DNA of 64,000 nt, from NCBI RefSeq assembly GCF_018294505.1, contig NC_057798.1, positions 366,755,673 through 366,819,672 on the forward strand, written 5' to 3'. Source of the stretch: Triticum aestivum. Lineage: Eukaryota; Streptophyta; Magnoliopsida; Poales; Poaceae. The position numbers were made by a program, and so were the translations under genes. The notes under the pieces were generated by a model. It saw only the letters and a list, made by a program, of their open reading frames with translations. It was not told the origin of the DNA and did not search any database. Within the stretch, counting starts at the first letter, position 1. Each line of letters opens with the position of its first letter. Positions 12,886 to 24,651 of this stretch are shown here, piece by piece.

Positions 12886-13212
12886 GGGTGTCGGACGTCC
12901 GGAAGGTGTCGGACATCCGGAGGCTCGGGACGGTCCGGACGTCCGGTCGAGCTCGGGCGTCCGTAGAATCAGCTCTGTCGTGGGCGCGTCGGACGTTCGG
13001 AGGGGGGTCGGTCGTCCGGAGCTTCGTGACGGTCGGACGTCCGGAAGTCGTCGGTCGTCCATAGATTTGATTCGGGCGTGCATCGGTCGGACGTCCGGTG
13101 GTCTCGGTCGTCCGTAGATTTGGTTCATATGCTCAGCTGTCGGACGTTCGGAGGGCGTCGGTCGTTCGTGGCCTGGGAGTCATCGGACGTCCGGGCTTGG
13201 TCGGACGTCCGA
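12886..13212. repeat. GGACGTCC palindrome array in the 3' LTR of J
   Basis: Variants of TCGGACGTCCGGA recur about 20 times, spaced 10-35 bp apart. The core GGACGTCC is its own complement, and the array is CpG-rich. The homologous array in the 5' LTR is at 28274-28564 and is shorter. On the minus strand it translates to repeated DVRP. Confidence 0.8.
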
Positions 13213-13473
13213 TGCCTTTAGCTTCAGCAGCATCTCTTCTTCTTCTTCAACATGCTTGGGGTCCTCGCCGTCTTGGCTCTTGCAAGTAGTAGACCCTTGG
13301 CTCACCTCCATGTACCTGATTACACACAGAGTCTCCGAATGAGGTAGTAGCCATGTCTCGTGAGTAGAAAGAGGGAGTTCGGAGAGGAGCGAGTTCACCT
13401 TATCTTTGATAGCCTTAGCTCGGGCTCTTGTCATGGGTCCAAGTGGTGTTGAGGGAGATGTAGGCACATCCAT
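13180..13473 (-). CDS. LTR-encoded pol C-terminal tail of element J (CR-like)
   Basis: Inside the 3' LTR the minus strand is open for 97 codons: PTSPSTPLGPMTRARAKAIK, then VNSLLSELPLSTHETWLLPH, then an acidic stretch, then SDVRPSPDV. The GP(M/I)TRARA core is also found in the CRM LTR at 16983-17286. In CRM elements the end of pol overlaps the 3' LTR and the CR motif is linked to centromeric chromatin. Here the link to pol is broken by a homopolymer shift at 21238-21248 and by the A2 insertion. It is not an independent gene. Confidence 0.55.
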   Translation of the reverse strand: MDVPTSPSTPLGPMTRARAKAIKDKVNSLLSELPLSTHETWLLPHSETLCVIRYMEVSQGSTTCKSQDGEDPKHVEEEEEMLLKLKASDVRPSPDVR

Positions 13474-13486
13474 GGGGATGAGCGAG

Positions 13487-14465
13487 TGATGAGGACATGA
13501 CTACCTTGGATATGACCAAAAATATTGCATATATGCATATTTGTCAGGTGATTTGTAGTGCAAACTATTCAATAATCTATTTATGTTATCCAGAACAAAA
13601 ATACTTCACACACTTTTGTGTTTTGTCTAATTGCAGGTGTATGGGACATTTGTACAATCCACATATGAAGATAAGGAAGAAAGAGATGTTTATTTGCTGT
13701 CCAAAAAGTTCTCTCACGTCACTTTTGGCCCAAGAGAAGATAGAATCCAAGTCTCTCACGTTCTGGATTCAGATTCGGACTGCACAGACATACCTGACTC
13801 AAAACGCACACAAGTTTTTTATACGGACTCCGAATTGGGTGATTCTTTTTTTGTTGGAAACTAGATTTCGTGCACTTTCCAACCCAATTGGAATCACCTT
13901 CAAATTCGTCCGGAGCGTTGAGTTGTGGAAGAAACAATCTGATGCTGCAACAGAATCCGAGTCAAACTACAAGTCCAAAGGTGTTACATCACCTCCACTT
14001 GGGCCCATTGGCCTTGTACGACCTAGATTTAGTTTTAGGCTGCCTTGGGACGTCCTCCCACCTCCTTGGCCGCCACCCCTTGCTCCTATATAAGTAGATC
14101 CATCTAGTAGCTTTTCCTTGGGATTTGTTTAGTTAAAAGTTAGCCATTGCAACTTCGTGTACTTCGTTTGTGTCCAACGACCAGACCAAGACCGCTTCCG
14201 GATCCCCACCATTATCAATACCTCATATATATTTGCAATATTCAGATTGCTTTATCATATTCTTGCTCGTTCTTTGATTGCTTGCAGGAATAGACCTTTG
14301 TGGTCAGGCTGACCGTGCTTCCGGCATCGTCAGTAACCTCAGGAGATTGGTTTAGCGATTGCTAAGGCGCAACGTCGTGCATGTTTGTAGTCGGATCGTC
14401 AAAGTCGTCTCCACCAAATCGATAGTTATCATCTCATCGAAAGATCGGGACCCTCGCCTCTATCA
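13487..14465 (+). repeat. 5' LTR of element A2
   Basis: A 979-bp LTR starts TGATGAGGACATGACTACC and ends CGCCTCTATCA. TATA box TATATAA at 14087-14093. The R-U5 half resembles the LTR at 16983-17900, but most of U3 is different. Confidence 0.93.
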
Positions 14466-14467
14466 AG

Positions 14468-14476
14468 TGGTATCAG
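14468..14476 (+). other. Primer-binding site of element A2
   Basis: TGGTATCAG lies two bases after the LTR, the start of the initiator-Met type site. Complementarity ends early (TTTTC follows). Confidence 0.7.
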
Positions 14477-15819
14477 TTTTCAGGTTGCTCGGTGAGAATT
14501 TCCAGTTTTCCTAGATTAGATTTATTTTCTTACCTATTGTCCAAGAAAAAGCCACAAAAAAGAGTTAGATCTATTCATCCTTGGTCCAAGCCAGTCTGAG
14601 CCTTTGCAATTTTCTTTTCATTGCTTGCATAGTTGAATTATCGGTTGCATCGTCGTGTAAGTTGCTGGTCTTAGTGTCTAGTTCCTTTAGAGTTTCGAGT
14701 TCTGTTCACATTAGTCACGCCGCCGCTGCATCATTATCCCTTCCGCTGTCCACCATCCCATCTATTAATTTCCACCACGTGCTACGCACTGTTCATTGTC
14801 ATAATCATAGTTGAGGTCATTCACATCTTCGCCTGATCCAATCTGCATCTTATCTAGTTTGTCTTGAAAAAAAAAGATAGAGAAAAAAAAAGAGAAAAAA
14901 GGAAAAAAAAGAAAAAGAGAGAGAAGAAAAAGAAAAAAAAGCGTGAGAAAAAAAAGAGAGAAGAAAAAAAATTGGATCTATCTAGAATCAATCTCGTACC
15001 TGAATTCGGATTGGAATCTGTTTTGTGCACTGTTCAGTAAAACAGGTGTATCTTCCTCATATGAAGTCCGTTTTGGCTCCGTGAGTACTCAAATTGAAGC
15101 TAGCGACGAGCCACATGTAAATAGTTGCAGAAGCTTGTTCAATATTTGACACCTCAAAATCGTCTTCTAAATAGGTCTTTTTGCTCTCCGAAGTTCGTGA
15201 ACACAACTTGTTCCAATTTTTCAGGCCAGTTTTAAAATTCTTTGACTCCTCATATCAATTCAGAATTGAGTGATTCTTTTTGCATTGGAAAGCTTGAGTT
15301 AGTAGCAAACTTTTCAAGAGGAAATTTGAAGAGAGAGTTGTTATATATCCTGCTTGGCAGTTGTTTTTCATCATTATCTTCACTGCCGTTGTGATCTTCA
15401 CTTATATCTTGCTGACAAGAGCTACTTAGTATCCTTCATTGGTGCTAGTTGTGCTACGCCGTGACCTTATTAGTGTTCTAGGCTCGCGTCTCTAGTCCGG
15501 TCTAGCCTAGGACCAGCACAGTACCGTCGTTGAGCGTTTATTCAACATTGCATCTTTGAATTGATTATTGCTAATCTTTTGCTACCATATATAGCCAACC
15601 CAGCTCCACATATTTCTACACCGTGTATACGTATGCTCCCCTGGCAATCGCTTTACTCAATATTCGGAGTTACTTGACACCGCTGGTTGCCGATCAGCGC
15701 CTGCTGCATGGTAAGAACGTGTAAGACATTGATATTTGCTTTACTGTGAGCGTTTTACCACCACATCCTAGTAGTTATAGGAACATTATTTTTGGGTTTT
15801 GTTTCTTGTTCTACTAATC
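14477..15819 (+). other. Leader of element A2 with a polypurine stretch
   Basis: About 1.3 kb without a convincing ORF. Bases 14866-14971 are almost purely A and G on the plus strand. No RNA gene was recognised. Confidence 0.6.
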
Positions 15820-16982
15820 ATGACAGGATCCAGAGTCAATTCATGGGCTTCGTCGATCGCGGGAGACGTGCCACCACCTTTGCAAATACCACAACCGTCA
15901 CGAGAGGTGCACAAATATCCAAATGCACATGATCAGGTTAATGTATCTATACCACCATTTAATGGTCGTTTTAAACCTGCTTTATATATTGAATGGGAGT
16001 TCGACATAAAAAATATATTTGCTTCCCATAATTTCGATGAACATAAAAAGGTTAAGGTTGCGGTTGGTTCTTTCACTGGTTATGCTTTGGTTTGGTGGAG
16101 TGAATATTGTCGGTTACACCCTGATTATATACCTACTACTTGGGATGATTTGAAACTTGCCATGTGACATACTTTCGTCCCTGCTTATTATACTCGTGAC
16201 ATGATTAAGAAGTTGCAACACTTAAAACAAGGTAGTGAAACTGTAACAAAATATTATGATGATTTACAAACTACCTTGTTGCATTCCTCTTTAGAAGAAA
16301 GTGAAGATGATTTTATGGATAGATTTTGGGGAGGATTAAACCGTGATATTCAAGAGATACTAATTCATGAAGAGTGTTATCCTATGGACCATTTGTTTCA
16401 TCTTGCTTGCAAAGCTGAACAGGAAATAAAACGACATGTTGGCCACGAGGAGAACAAGCGCACGATGCACATTCCAAGAGTTGATATGATTGTTCCTTCA
16501 ACTACTAGGCATACTATGACAACCACATCCGTTGTTGTCAGGACTACATCACCTCCACCATGTGACACATCGCCCCCGAGAGTGGCTACATCATCTGAGT
16601 TGATCATAAGAGGTAATGACAAAGGTACTGATCTTCCATCTCTACATGAGAATGATGAATGCCTTGTCAATTTGAATGCACCATCTGATGAGCTACCCAC
16701 TACTTTGATCACACCACCTATTTTAGAGGACTACGTTGATAATTTGACTTTGCCATGTGATCAAACAACTGAAATACCAACAATTTTGAGTGCACCCATT
16801 GAATTAACTATTGATGCAAAAGAACCAATGTTTAATCATTTTGATATGACCTCTAATCTTGGTGATGATTCTGTGTTGAATGACTTATTGCATGTTTGCT
16901 TATTTAAGCATGTTGTAGCATGTAAATTTGATGCAAGTAAGGTTTATTCACCAATGTTGGGATGGTTTAATGATGAACATTG
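15820..16982 (+). pseudogene. gag: Element A2 gag
   Basis: The ATG at 15820 begins MTGSRVNSWASSIAGDV. The gag core follows: IPPFNGRFKPALYIEWEF, YALVWWSEYCRLHPDYIP, TFVPAYYTRDMIKKLQHL and FMDRFWGGLNRDIQEIL. A TGA at 16165-16167 replaces the expected Arg (CGA to TGA) before HTFVPAYY. After the core, about 190 residues of low-complexity sequence (LPTTLITPPILEDYVDN...) end in SPMLGWFNDEHC. No CCHC knuckle is visible. The frame passes without a break into the CR coding part of the internal LTR. This arrangement, gag running straight into an LTR, is what a non-autonomous CRM derivative would have. Confidence 0.82.
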
Positions 16983-17900
16983 TGATGAGGACATCAATAC
17001 AATTGTTACACCCACAGCCCCTGCTGCTATACATACTGGACCAATTACTAGAGCTCGTGCACGCCAACTAAATTACCAGGTACTTTCGTTTCTTGGTAAT
17101 GATTCTAATGTTCATGAGAATATGATGCTGCCTAAATTGGATACATTTGTTTTGCTTACAAATGAAGGGCCTAGCTTGGAGAAGGATGAACATTGGAGCA
17201 AGAACAAGCATGGAGATGATGGCATGCGCAAGGGAAACAAGAACGGAGTTACAAGTGATGATTTCAGGACTTTGAAGCCACCATAATGGGTGCATGAAGC
17301 CTTGGACGAAATATACAAGACGCCACTTCATAAATTTCGTCCCGAGGCTATTTTAGGTGCTGCGTCACCTTATTATTGGGCCAGGCCCATGTAATTTCGA
17401 ATTACATAAGTATAGGCTATTTTTAGAGTCCGTATGTGTGGGGAAACAAGAGATAGGGTTGATTTCGGACCCCTCCACCAAGGGCCACGAAATTCCCCCC
17501 CTCTTCCTCCATATATACAGCCCTTAGGGCATCGTTTAGACTTTGGGTTTTGTTTAGATTAAAAGTTCGCCATAGCTGCAACTTCGCGTACTTCGTTTGT
17601 GTTCAACGACCAGACAAAGGCGTCACAGAACCCCACCTTGATCAATAAAGCTTTCATCTTATATTCGCAATATCCAGATTGCAATCTTAGTTTCTTGCTT
17701 GTTCTTCGTTTGCTCGCAGGAAACAGACCTTCGTGGTCAGGTTGATCGTGCTCCGGCGTGGTCAATAACCTCTCGGAGTTGGTTTAGCGATTGCTAAGGC
17801 GCGACGTCCTCGCACGTTCGTAGTCGGATCGTCAAAGTCGACTTCCACCAAAGCGAAATCCACCATCTCATCGAAAGACGGGACACCTTTGCCTCTATCA
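16983..17900 (+). repeat. Internal CRM LTR (Cereba-like) inside element A2, encoding a CR domain
   Basis: It begins TGATGAGGACATCAATAC and ends TTTGCCTCTATCA, so it is a complete 918-bp LTR by its ends. The first 300 bp code for GPITRARARQLNYQVLSFLG and GDDGMRKGNKNGVTSDDFRT, the CR-type C-terminus of CRM pol, ending at TAA 17284-17286. One stop later the frame continues as WVHEALDEIYKTPLHKF. No target duplication is present (CATTG before, ATGGT after), so it is not a simple solo LTR insertion. The same LTR type, reversed, occurs at 63239-64000. Confidence 0.8.
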
Positions 17901-20235
17901 ATGGTAGAAACAATCACTATACTCTTGTTTATAAGGATAAAAATATTACTTTGCTTCCTATGACTCCTGATTCCATTTTGAAAGATGATATTAATAGAGC
18001 TAATAAAGCAAAACAGGAGAAGAATAAGAGTGAAAATCAGATTGTGGCAAAAGAATTTGAGCAACAAATGAAGCCTAATAATAAACCATCTAGTGTTGCT
18101 TCTGAAATTAAATTAAAAAGTGCATGTTTATTTGCCACCAAATCTGATATTGATGAGCTAGATTTCAGCAAATCTGTTTGCTATGCTTTTGTGTGCAAAG
18201 AGGCATTATTTTCATTCGAGGACGTGCCTTCCTCTTTGCCTCCTGCTGTCACTAACATTTTGCAGGAGTTCGCTGACGTTTTTCCACAAGACGTGCCACC
18301 GGGATTACCGCCTATTACAGGGATTGAGCATCAGATTGACTTAATTCCCGGTGCTTCACTGCCAAACCGTGCACCATACCGTACCAATCCAGAGGAGACG
18401 AAGGAGATTATGCGTCAAGTACAAGAGCTTCTCGACAAAGGTTACATACGTGAATCCCTTAGTCCTTGTGCTGTTCCTATTATTCTAGTGCCGAAAAAGG
18501 ATGGTACATCACGTATGTGTGTTGATTGTAGAGGCATTAATAATATTACTATTCGTTATCGTCATCCTATTCCTAGGCTAGATGATATGCTTGATGAATT
18601 GAGTGGCTCTACAATATTCTCCAAAGTTGATTTGCGTAGTGGCTACCATCAAATTCGTATGAAATTGGGAGATGAATGGAAAACAGCATTTAAAACTAAG
18701 TTTGGATTATATGAGTGGTTAGTCATGCCTTTTGGGTTAACTAATGCACCTAGTACTTTCATGAGATTAATGAACGAAGTTTTACGTGCTTTCATTGGAC
18801 GATTTGTGGTAGTTTACTTTGATGACATATTGATTTATAGCAGATCTTTGGAAGAACATTTGGAACATTTACGTGCTGTTTTTATTGCTCTACGTGATGC
18901 ACGTTTGTTTGGTAACCTTGGGAAGTGCACCTTTTGCACCGACCGAGTATCTTTTCTTGGCTATGTTGTTACTCCACAGGGAATTGAAGTTGATAAAGCC
19001 AAGATTGAAGCTATTGAGAGTTGGCTGCAGCCCAAAACGGTCACACAAGTGAGGAGTTTTCTTGGCCTCACTGGATTCTATAGGCGTTTTGTGAGAGATT
19101 TCAGCACCATTGCTGCACCTCTCAATGAGCTTACAAAGAAAGATGTGCCTTTTCTTTGGGGTACCGCACAGGAAGAAGCCTTCATGGTATTGAAAGATAA
19201 GTTGACACATGCTCCTTTACTCCAACTTCCTGATTTTAATAAGACTTTTGAGCTTGAATGTGATGCTAGTGGAATTGGATTAGGAGGTGTGTTATTACAA
19301 GATGGCAAACCTGTTGCATACTTTTCTGAAAAATTGAGTGGGCCTAGTCTGAATTATTCTACTTATGATAAAGAATTATATGCTCTTGTTCGGACTTTAG
19401 AAACATGGCAACATTATTTATGGCCCAAAGAATTTGTTATACATTCTGATCATGAATCTTTGAAACATATTAAAAGTCAAGCTAAACTGAATCGTAGACA
19501 TGCTAAATGGATTGAATTCATTGAGACTTTCCCTTATGTCATTAAACACAAGAAGGGAAAAGAAAATGTTATTGCTGATGCATTGTCTCGTCGCTATACT
19601 ATGCTTTCACAATTTGACTTCAAAATATTTGGTTTGGAGACCATCAAAGATCAATATGTGCATGATGCTGATTTTAAAGATGTAATGCAGAATTGTAAAG
19701 AAGGAAGAATGTGGAACAAGTTTGTTGTTAACGATGGATTTGTGTTTCGTGCTAACAAGCTATGCATTCCAGCTAGCTCCGTTCGTCTTTTGTTGTTGCA
19801 GGAGGCGCATGGAGGAGGATTAATGGGACACTTTGGCATGAAGAAGACGGAGGACGTACTTGCTACACATTTCTTTTGGCCAAAGATGAGACGGGATGTT
19901 GAGCGTTTTATTGCTCGCTGCACTACATGTCAAAAAGCTAAGTCACGACTCAATCCTCATGGTTTATATATGCCTTTGCCTGTACCTAGTGTTCCTTAGG
20001 AGGATATATCTATGGACTTTGTTTTAGGTTTACCTCGAACAAAGAAGGGGAGGGATAGCATATTTGTTGTCGTGGATAGATTCTCGAAAATGGCACACTT
20101 TATACCATGTCATAAAAGCGATGATGCTGTTAATGTTGCTGATTTGTTCTTTCGTGAAATTATTCGCTTGCATGGTGTGCCAAATACTATTGTTTCAGAT
20201 CGTGATACTAAATTTCTTAGCCACTTTTGGAGATG
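17901..20235 (+). pseudogene. pol: Element A2 pol (RT, RNase H, truncated integrase)
   Basis: The frame picks up in the linker after protease ([20 protein letters not shown]). RT motifs: [65 protein letters not shown]. RNase [19 protein letters not shown] and [16 protein letters not shown]. Integrase: [16 protein letters not shown]...[25 protein letters not shown] and [18 protein letters not shown] at 19997-19999 replaces the Trp of the expected PWEDIS. The third catalytic residue (Glu), the integrase C-terminus and the protease are absent, so the element cannot be autonomous. RT and RNase H look intact. Confidence 0.92.
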
Positions 20236-21214
20236 TGATGAGGACATGACTACCTTGGATATGACCAAAAATATTGCATATATGCATATTTGTCAGGTGA
20301 TTTCTAGTGCAAACTATTCAATAATCTATTTATGTTATCCAGAACAAAAATACTTCACACACTTTTGTGTTTTGTCTAATTGCAGGTGTATGGGACATTT
20401 GTACAATCCACATATGAAGATAAGGAAGAAAGAGATGTTTATTTGCTGTCCAAAAAGTTCTCTCACGTCACTTTTGGCCCAAGAGAAGATAGAGTCCAAG
20501 TCTCTCACGTTCTGGATTCAGATTCGGACTGCACAGACATACCTGACTCAAAACGCACACAAGTTTTTCATACGGACTCCGAATTGGGTGATTCTTTTTT
20601 TGTTGGAAACTAGATTTCGTGCACTTTCCAACCCAATTGGAATCACCTTCAAATTCGTCCGGAGCGTTGAGTTGTGGAAGAAACAATCTGATGCTGCAGC
20701 AGAATCCGAGTCAAACTACAAGTCCAAAGGTGTTACATCACCTCCACTTGGGCCCATTGGCCTTGTACGACCTAGATTTAGTTTTAGGCTGCCTTGGGAC
20801 GTCCTCCCAGCTACTTGGCCGCCACCCCTTGCTCCTATATAAGTAGATCCATCTAGTAGCTTTTCCTTGGGATTTGTTTAGTTAAAAGTTAGCCATTGCA
20901 ACTTCGTGTACTTCGTTTGTGTCCAACGACCAGACCAAGACCGCTTCCGGATCCCCACCATTATCAATACCTCATATATATTTGCAATATTCAGATTGCT
21001 TTATCATATTCTTGCTCGTTCTTCGATTGCTTGCAGGAATAGACCTTTGTGGTCAGGCTGACCGTGCTTCCGGCATCGTCAGTAACCTCAGGAGATTGGT
21101 TTAGCGATTGCTAAGGCGCAACGTCGTGCATGTTTGTAGTCGGATCGTCAAAGTCGTCTCCACCAAATCGATAGTTATCATCTCATCGAAAGATCGGGAC
21201 CCTCGCCTCTATCA
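20236..21214 (+). repeat. 3' LTR of element A2
   Basis: Same length as the 5' LTR and nearly identical. TATA box at 20836-20842. It is joined directly to integrase codons (FLSHFWR), with no polypurine tract or spacer visible. Confidence 0.93.
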
Positions 21215-21234
21215 GCGAGGGATGCTCCGCATCA

Positions 21235-24200
21235 TCTCCCCCCCCCCTTGGGAGAGATCCGACCTCGGATCAAAAGGTGCATCACCATGGGAAGGTGCGA
21301 GGTCCTTGACGTTGAAGATGTCGCTAACATTGTACTTGCCTCGTGGTAGGTCGATCTTGTAGACGTTGTCGTTGTAGTGTGCTAGAACCTTGAAAGGTCC
21401 ATCGGCGCGAGGTAGAATCTTGGACTTGCGTTCGTTGGGAAAGCGGTCCTTGCGAAGATGTAGCTGCACTAGATCACCGATGTTGAATACCATGGGTTGC
21501 TTGTTGATGTTGAGCTTGGTCGCTAGTCGTTGTACTTGGTGCTTGATGGTGTGCCTTGTATCTTCATGCATCTTCTTGATGTGGCTTGCACGAGCACTTG
21601 CATCGAGGTTGGTTCGCTCTTGTAGAGGGAGAGGTAGAATGTCCAATAGGGACAAAGGGTTGAAGCCGTAGACGACCTCGAAGGGGGACTTGCTGGTCGT
21701 GGAATGTCTTGCACGGTTGTAGGCGTACTCGGCGATGGGTAGACACGCCTCCCACTCCTTGATGTTCTTCTTGATCAACATGCGAAGTAGAGTGGAGAGT
21801 GTACGGTTTGTCACCTCCGTTTGGCCGTTGGTTTGAGGATGGTATGCCGAAGAGAACAATAGCTTGATTCCGAGCTTGGCACATAGCGTCTTCCAAAAGT
21901 AACTCAAGAACATGACGTCTCGGTCCGAGACAATCGTCTTGGGTACTCCATGAAGTCGCAAGATTTCCCTACAAAAAAGATTCGCAATATGTGAAGCATC
22001 GTCTATCTTGTTGCATGGAATGAAATGTGCCATCTTAGAAAATCGGTCCACAACAACAATGACGGAATCCTTGCCATTTTGAGTTCTAGGCAAACCAAGT
22101 ACAAAATCCATGCTAATGTCTTCCCAAGGTTGATAAGGAATAGGAAGGGGCATGTAAAGATCATGGGATTGAGCTTTTGACTTAGCTTTGCGACATGTAG
22201 AGCAATGGTTGGTGAAGCGTGAGACGTCACGAAACATCTTGGGCCAAAAGTAGTTCTTGGAGAGCGTGGCGAAAGTCTTGTCGTGTCCAAAGTGTCCCAT
22301 GAGTCCACCTCCATGAGCCTCTTGCAAAAGGAGCAAACGAAGAGAAGACTCGGGAATGCAAAGTTTGTTAGCTCTCATAAGATAATCATCCTTTATGTAG
22401 TATCGTTCCCAAGACGTGTGTGTCAAACACTTAGCATAAGGAGTAGCAAAAGAAGGATCATGCTCATACAAGTCTTTTATATGCTCAAAACCAATAACAT
22501 TCAACTCAAGTTTAGTGACAAGCGTGCATATGCGTGAAAGTGCATCCGCAACTACATTTTCCTTAGCCTTAATGTACTTAATCACATAAGGAAAAGATTC
22601 AATAAATTCACTCGTTTGGCATGACGCTTGTTCAACTTAGTTTGGCCTTTCAAGTACTTAAGCGTTTCATGATCGGTATGGATGACAAATTCATGAGGTC
22701 TAAGGTAATGTTCCCAAACATGTAGCACACGTACTAAAGCATACAATTCTTTGTCATAGATGTGATAATTAAGTTGAGCACCAGAGAGTTTTTCACTAAA
22801 ATAAGCAATGGCTCGTTTTTCTTGCATTAAAACTCCGCCAATTCTGGTACCACTTGCATCACAATGAACCTCAAAAGTTTTGTCAAAGTTGGGCAAAGCA
22901 AGAATCGGAGCATGAGTAAGTAAAGACTTGAGCTCATCAAAAGCGGTGGATGGCAAAGATCCCCAAACAAAAGGAGCATTCTTCTTACTCAAAGCATGTA
23001 AAGGAGCGGCAATTGTGCTAAAGTTTTTCACAAAGCGGCGGTAAAATCCTGCAAGACCAAGAAAACTTCTCACTTGTTGCAAATTGGTGGGTTGGGGCAA
23101 AGTTTTAATCGCCTTAATCTTAGTTTCATCAACATGGACACCCTTGGAAGAGACAACAAAACCCAAGAAAACTACTTTGTCAACGCCAAAAGTGCATTTT
23201 TTCAAGTTCGCATAAAGGCTTTCCTTTCGGAGGGTTTGCAACACAGATTTAACATGATTAATGTGCTCTTTCATGGTTTTGCTAAACACAAGGATATCAT
23301 CAAAGTAAACCACAATGAAGACTCCAATGTAAGGTCTAAGCACATGATGCATAAGACGCACGAAAGTTCCGGGTGCTTCCGACAAACCCATAGGCATCAC
23401 TAACCACTCATATAAGCCAAATTTTGTTTTGAAAGCGGTTTTCCATTCATCACCTTCTTGAATGCGGATTTGATAATAGCCACTTTTAAGATCAATTTTG
23501 GAGAAAAAGTTGGCTCCGCTAAGTTCATCAAGCATATCATCTAAGCGAGGAATGGGATGCCTATAACGAACGGTAATGGCGTTTATGTGTCTACAATCGG
23601 AACACAAGCGGAAACTTCCGTCGGGTTTAGGCACAAGTATAACGGGAACGACACATGTGCTTAAGCTTTCACGTACATGACCATTGTCGATGAGTTGTTG
23701 TACTTGCCGTTGAATCTCCTTGGTTTCTTCGGGATTGACACGGTATGGAGCTTTGTTTGGAAGTGGCGCTCCGGGGATGAGGTCGATTCGATGCTCAATG
23801 CCTCGTAGTGGAGGTAGACCCGGGGGTAGCTCATCGGGGAAAACGTCTTTGAATTCCTGCAAAAGAGATTGAAACACTAAAGGTAGCTCGTGAGAGGTGT
23901 TAGTTGTTGGCTCTCCATCTTTGCACACGAGGACGAAGTGCATCACACTCGATGGGTTCTCACACACTTCTCTTATCTCACTTTTGGTGGCAAATAGGAT
24001 GAGGTTTTTCTCTCTAGGCGAAGAGGCGCTCAAATTTGGCTTTTGGCTCTCACTCACTTTTGGGTGTGTCACTTTTTCACTCGTTTTTCCATGATTGGTG
24101 GCTTGCTTGTCGGCTATCACTTGACTAGGAGACATAGGTCGTAGCACATATTCCTTCCCTTGCATTTTGAAGCTATAATGATTGGTGCGCCCATTGTGGA

Positions 24201-24651
24201 TGACACCACGGTCGAATTGCCATGGTCGACCAAGAAGTAGGTGGCAAACGGTCATTGGGACCACATCACACTCCAAAATGTCTTCATAAGCACCAATTTT
24301 GAAGGATACTTGGACCGTATGCTCGACTCGTATAGTGCCGGAATCACTTAGCCATTGAACCTTGTAGGGGTGCGGGTGCTTCCTCTTGACCAATTGAAGC
24401 TTTGAACATAGTTCTTCACTTGCCAACTTGTGGCAACTACCTCCATCGATGATCACCTTGACGGACCTTCCATTGATGCCGGCCTTAGTGTGGAAGATGT
24501 GGCATCGTTGGTCTTCTTCTTGTTGATGTTGAAGTGTCAAGACTTTGGAGACAACGAGAGCGGGGCTCGAATCCTCATCACAAAAGACTTGATCATCTTC
24601 ATCCTTGTTCACACGCTGGTGCATGGCCACTTGCTCAAGGGCTTCCATCTC
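21235..24651 (-). pseudogene. pol: Element J pol (protease, RT, RNase H, integrase)
   Basis: Pol is in the same frame as gag, separated by the single TAG. Domains in order: protease [18 protein letters not shown] with [36 protein letters not shown] and [11 protein letters not shown]; RNase H with [18 protein letters not shown]; integrase zinc motif [14 protein letters not shown]...HCSTCRKAK, catalytic core with [28 protein letters not shown] and [14 protein letters not shown]; and a C-terminal module [20 protein letters not shown] one-base lesion near 22585 (expected [12 protein letters not shown]) is the only frameshift before the poly-G tract, where the frame shifts again relative to the LTR-encoded tail. 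All catalytic residues that I can see are present. Confidence 0.92.

Larger units (their letters stand above)
13487..21214 (+). mobile_element. CRM-clade mosaic element A2 (Quinta-like LTRs, Cereba-like pol)
   Basis: Two 979-bp LTRs with about seven differences between them are flanked by a perfect GCGAG duplication (13482-13486 and 21215-21219), so this is a recent insertion. The inside holds: primer site, leader, gag (15820-16982), a different CRM LTR (16983-17900), pol without its protease start (17901-20235), and then the 3' LTR directly joined to a truncated integrase. RT-integrase order and the CR motif place it in the CRM clade. The family names are from memory. Confidence 0.88.
12414..21234 (-). 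repeat. 3' LTR of element J, interrupted by element A2
   Basis: LTR sequence occupies 12414-13486 and 21220-21234. A2 and its duplicated GCGAG lie between. On the minus strand it starts TGATGCGGAGCATCCC and ends CCACCCTACATCA. The minus-strand TATA box TATAAATA is at 12812-12819. Next to it on the minus strand is the polypurine tract AAGGGGGGGGGAGA (21235-21249). It has about 45 bp more of the GGACGTCC repeat than the 5' LTR. Confidence 0.9.

Noticed and set aside
13487..21214. Window proven to be centromeric because of CRM elements
   Set aside because: CRM elements also occur outside centromeres, and no centromeric satellite is seen.
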